Positions 6,190-8,042 of a stretch of DNA of 8,042 nucleotides are shown in pieces; position 1 is the stretch's first letter; each line of letters opens with the position of its first letter. The stretch is from the NCBI GenBank assembly GCA_035711465.1, contig DASTCC010000032.1, positions 1 to 8,042 on the forward strand, read 5' to 3'. Below the pieces are notes generated by a model. It was not told the origin of the DNA, did not search any database, and saw nothing but the letters and a program-made list of their open reading frames with translations. This DNA is from DASTCC01 sp035711465 (GTDB lineage Bacteria; Acidobacteriota; Vicinamibacteria; Vicinamibacterales; SCN-69-37). The translations under genes were made by a program, and so were the position numbers.

Positions 6190-6347
6190 ACTGTGTCCGT
6201 GTGCCTCTTTACTCGAAAGCGTCTGACTCGAAAGCGGCCGATGTGTCGCTCGGTGGGGATGGCGCGCGTGTAGTACTGGCCTGACGACCGGCCGTTCGTG
6301 GCACCAGAGACCCGCCGATGCGCAAGCGCACGGCGGGTTTTGTGTTT
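6190..6347 (+). ncRNA. Candidate leader RNA or small RNA before asd
   Basis: A transcript from the extended -10 element would run about 158 nt to an intrinsic terminator that ends roughly 35 bp before the asd start codon. It carries two exact copies of ACTCGAAAGCG (6211-6221 and 6226-6236) with a 15-bp period, a GGCC-N8-GGCC hairpin (6278-6293), and CGGTGGG (6251-6257), which can pair with the first terminator arm CCCGCCG (6311-6317) using one G-U pair. I do not recognise a known riboswitch class in it. It could be an attenuating 5' leader of asd or an independent small RNA. Confidence 0.35.
6308..6347 (+). terminator. Strong intrinsic terminator upstream of asd
   Basis: CCCGCCG (6311-6317) pairs with CGGCGGG (6331-6337), and inside it TGCG pairs with CGCA around a CAAG loop after one bulged A. 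The stem can be lengthened outward by AGA/TTT (6308-6310 with 6338-6340, one G-U pair). TTTTGTGTTT follows directly. It lies between the candidate promoter and asd, so asd needs either read-through or another promoter within about 35 bp. Confidence 0.8.
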
Positions 6348-6381
6348 CTGAGGGAGAATCTCCCGATCGGGTTCTGTGACG

Positions 6382-7431
6382 ATGACATCCAGTCCGCGAA
6401 TCGAAGTGGGCGTGCTCGGCGCCACCGGCATGGTGGGGCAGCAGTTCATGTCACGCCTGGCGAACCATCCCTGGTTCGATCTCGTCTGGCTCGGCGCCAG
6501 CGAGCGCTCCGAGGGCAAGCCCTATCACCAGGCCGCGCCGTGGCGGCTGGCGACGCCGATGCCGGATCGCTGCCGCGACCTGCGCGTCGAAGCCTGCACG
6601 CCCGGCAGCGGACCGAAAGTTCTGTTCTCCGCGCTCGACGCCAAGGCCGCCGACGTGCTCGAGCACGAATACGCCGCGAAGGGCCACGTCATCCTCAGCA
6701 ACGCGCGCAGCCATCGCATGGATCCGCTGGTGCCGCTGCTCATCCCCGAGATCAACGCGGAGCATCTCGGCTTGCTCGACGATCAGCGCACTCGCAAGGG
6801 CTGGGCCGGCGCCGTCGTCACCAACCCGAACTGCGCGGCGGTCGTGCTGGCGATGGCGCTCGCGCCGCTCCGGCCGTTCGACATCAAGCGGGTCAACGTG
6901 ACGACGATGCAGGCCGTTTCGGGAGCTGGATATCCCGGCGTGGCATCGCTCGACATCCTCGGCAACCTGATTCCGTACATCGGCGGCGACGAAGAAGAGA
7001 AGATCGAAGCCGAGACCTGCAAGATCCTCGGACCGGACGACGGCCGATCGCCGCACCCGGCGATCATCAGCGCGCAAGTGAGCCGCGTGCCGGTGATCGA
7101 CGGCCACACGGTCGTCGTCTCGGTCGAGCTGGGGACCCGTCCCGAGACTGCCGCGGTCGTGGCGGCGATGCGCGCGTTCCGCGGCCGGCCGCAGGAACTG
7201 CGCTTGCCGTCGGCGCCCGATCCGGCGCTGATGGTGATGGACGAGATCAACCGGCCGCAGCCGCGTCTCGACGCGCCCCTCGGCGACGGCATGACCGTGT
7301 CGGTCGGCCGCGTCCGCGCCTGCCCGGTGCTGACGCACAAGTTCGTCGCGCTCGGCCACAATACGATCCGCGGCGCAGCCGGCGCGTCGATCCTCAACGC
7401 CGAGCTGATGCAGGCGGAGGGCCGGCTGTGA
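6382..7431 (+). CDS. asd: Aspartate-semialdehyde dehydrogenase, archaeal/fungal-like class
   Basis: The enzyme reduces aspartyl-4-phosphate to aspartate 4-semialdehyde with NADPH, the second step towards Lys/diaminopimelate, Thr and Met, in the cytosol. Read from the ATG at 6382 it has 349 residues. The Rossmann loop GATGMVG is at 13-19, the catalytic cysteine is C151 in VTNPNCAAV, and the base histidine is probably H242 in VPVIDGHT. The segment MQAVSGAGYPGVASLDILGN and the following IPYIGGDEEEKIEAE stretch are typical of the archaeal/fungal-like branch rather than the E. coli branch. A GTG at 6376 is an alternative start; neither has a good ribosome binding site, as GGGAG (6352-6356) is too distant and can pair with CTCCC (6360-6364). 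The stop overlaps the aspartokinase start by 4 bp, so the two genes form an operon. Confidence 0.95.
   Translation: MTSSPRIEVGVLGATGMVGQQFMSRLANHPWFDLVWLGASERSEGKPYHQAAPWRLATPMPDRCRDLRVEACTPGSGPKVLFSALDAKAADVLEHEYAAKGHVILSNARSHRMDPLVPLLIPEINAEHLGLLDDQRTRKGWAGAVVTNPNCAAVVLAMALAPLRPFDIKRVNVTTMQAVSGAGYPGVASLDILGNLIPYIGGDEEEKIEAETCKILGPDDGRSPHPAIISAQVSRVPVIDGHTVVVSVELGTRPETAAVVAAMRAFRGRPQELRLPSAPDPALMVMDEINRPQPRLDAPLGDGMTVSVGRVRACPVLTHKFVALGHNTIRGAAGASILNAELMQAEGRL
7416..7421 (+). promoter_or_regulatory. Ribosome binding site for the aspartokinase gene
   Basis: GGAGGG inside the last codons of asd lies six bases before the GTG at 7428. It supports that start over the in-frame ATG at 7437, which would be 15 bases away. 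Confidence 0.7.
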
Positions 7432-8042
7432 TCGTCATGAAGTTCGGCGGGACGTCGGTCGCCGATCGCGCGGCGATCGACCGACTGATGTCGATCGTCC
7501 GCGCCGCCCGCCAGGTCGCGATCCAGCCGGAGAGCACCGACTGGCGCGGACCGGTGGTCGTCGTCTCGGCGCTCGGCGGCGCCACCGATCGGTTGCTCGG
7601 GGTCGCCGCCGAAGCCGGCGCCGGTGACATCGAAGGCGCGCGGCAGAATCTGCAGCACCTGCGCGCCCGCCATCTCGAGGTCGCCGGCGTCGTCGACGGT
7701 GCCGACCGCGCGGACGTCGAGCGGATGATCAACGACGAGTTCGACGAGCTCGATCGCATCGCCGGTGCGTTGGGCGTGCTCCGCGAGGTGACGCCGCGCT
7801 GGCTGGATGCGATTGCCGCGACCGGCGAGATCCTCAGCAGCCGCATCGTCGCCGGTGCGCTGTCGTCGCGCGGCCTCGCGTCCACGTGGGTGGACTCGCG
7901 CCGGGTGATGGTCACCGGCGGCGAGCACACCTCGGCGGCGCCGCTCCTCGACGAGACGACGAAGGCGCTGCGAGAGACCGTCGATCCGCTGCTGGCGTCG
8001 CGGCGCATTCCGGTGGTCGGCGGTTTCGTCGGCGCGACCCGC
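7428..8042 (+). CDS. lysC: Aspartate kinase, N-terminal part (partial)
   Basis: The enzyme phosphorylates aspartate with ATP, the first step of the aspartate pathway, supplying the substrate of the adjacent Asd. The gene starts with GTG overlapping the asd stop as GTGA, and 205 codons reach the right edge with no stop. The signature KFGGTS is at residues 5-10, VVVSALGGATD at 43-53, a helical insert at about 70-125, ATGEILSSRI at 131-140, and WVDSRRVMVTG at 154-164, ending near VVGGFVGATR. These are the conserved parts of the amino-acid-kinase domain. The regulatory ACT domains, and any fusion to homoserine dehydrogenase as in ThrA/MetL, would lie outside the window. The symbol lysC is therefore provisional and the gene could be a bifunctional thrA. 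The 4-bp overlap indicates translational coupling with asd. Confidence 0.92.
   Translation, partial: MIVMKFGGTSVADRAAIDRLMSIVRAARQVAIQPESTDWRGPVVVVSALGGATDRLLGVAAEAGAGDIEGARQNLQHLRARHLEVAGVVDGADRADVERMINDEFDELDRIAGALGVLREVTPRWLDAIAATGEILSSRIVAGALSSRGLASTWVDSRRVMVTGGEHTSAAPLLDETTKALRETVDPLLASRRIPVVGGFVGATR

Noticed and set aside
6004..6273. Short plus-strand frames between ppk2 and asd as protein genes
   Set aside because: They translate the CAGCAC array into low-complexity peptides and overlap the ppk2 start. Only the last segment (6193-6273) is kept, as a speculative leader peptide.
6250..6306. tRNA-like 3' end (GTTCG followed by GGCACCA)
   Set aside because: No seven-base acceptor stem, the T-loop lacks the conserved purine-A after TTC, and no anticodon arm can be drawn.
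6294..6337. T-box riboswitch, suggested by TGGCACC shortly before the terminator
   Set aside because: Only seven bases match the T-box core. The flanking AGGG and GCG parts are missing, and the leader of about 158 nt is short with no recognisable stem I or specifier loop.

Overview
The window looks like ordinary chromosomal DNA of a high-GC, Gram-negative bacterium, most likely an Acidobacteriota of the Vicinamibacteria type. That placement is inferred. It rests on three things: a TonB-receptor-like barrel with an N-terminal carboxypeptidase-regulatory-like domain and a shortened plug next to a small secreted partner; the style of the sensor-kinase N-terminus; and strong GC bias at third codon positions, which creates many long antisense shadow ORFs. 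No phage, IS element, CRISPR array, tRNA or rRNA was seen.

Layout. (1) 1-1082, minus strand: N-terminal sensor half of a membrane histidine kinase, running off the left edge. It has no ribosome binding site, and a TAGACT -10-like hexamer sits six bases before its ATG, so it may be leaderless. (2) 1083-1267: divergent control region containing an AT-rich island with three 11-bp-phased repeats. (3) 1268-2287 and 2361-5021, plus strand: a probable two-gene operon for an exported 339-residue protein of possible LolA-like fold and an 886-residue outer-membrane TonB-receptor-like barrel. The 73-bp gap between them holds two hairpins, the second directly before the receptor's ribosome binding site. 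(4) 5085-6017, minus strand: polyphosphate kinase 2, convergent with the receptor gene. (5) 6018-6381: a structured intergenic region with a CAGCAC heptamer array, a 10-bp flanking direct repeat, an extended -10 promoter, and a strong intrinsic terminator just before asd. (6) 6382-7431 and 7428-8042+, plus strand: aspartate-semialdehyde dehydrogenase of the archaeal/fungal-like class, overlapping by 4 bp an aspartate kinase that runs off the right edge.

Functional reading. asd and the aspartokinase catalyse the first two steps of the aspartate pathway to Lys/diaminopimelate, Thr and Met. The promoter-leader-terminator arrangement before asd suggests regulated read-through. The kinase and the exported protein/receptor pair diverge from a shared control region whose phased repeats resemble an OmpR/PhoB-type operator, so the kinase may belong to the circuit controlling the envelope operon. 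ppk2 is an independent polyphosphate/nucleotide gene. I found no clear new biological system. The points most worth checking are the asd leader, the phased repeats with the possibly leaderless kinase, and the hairpin at the receptor start.
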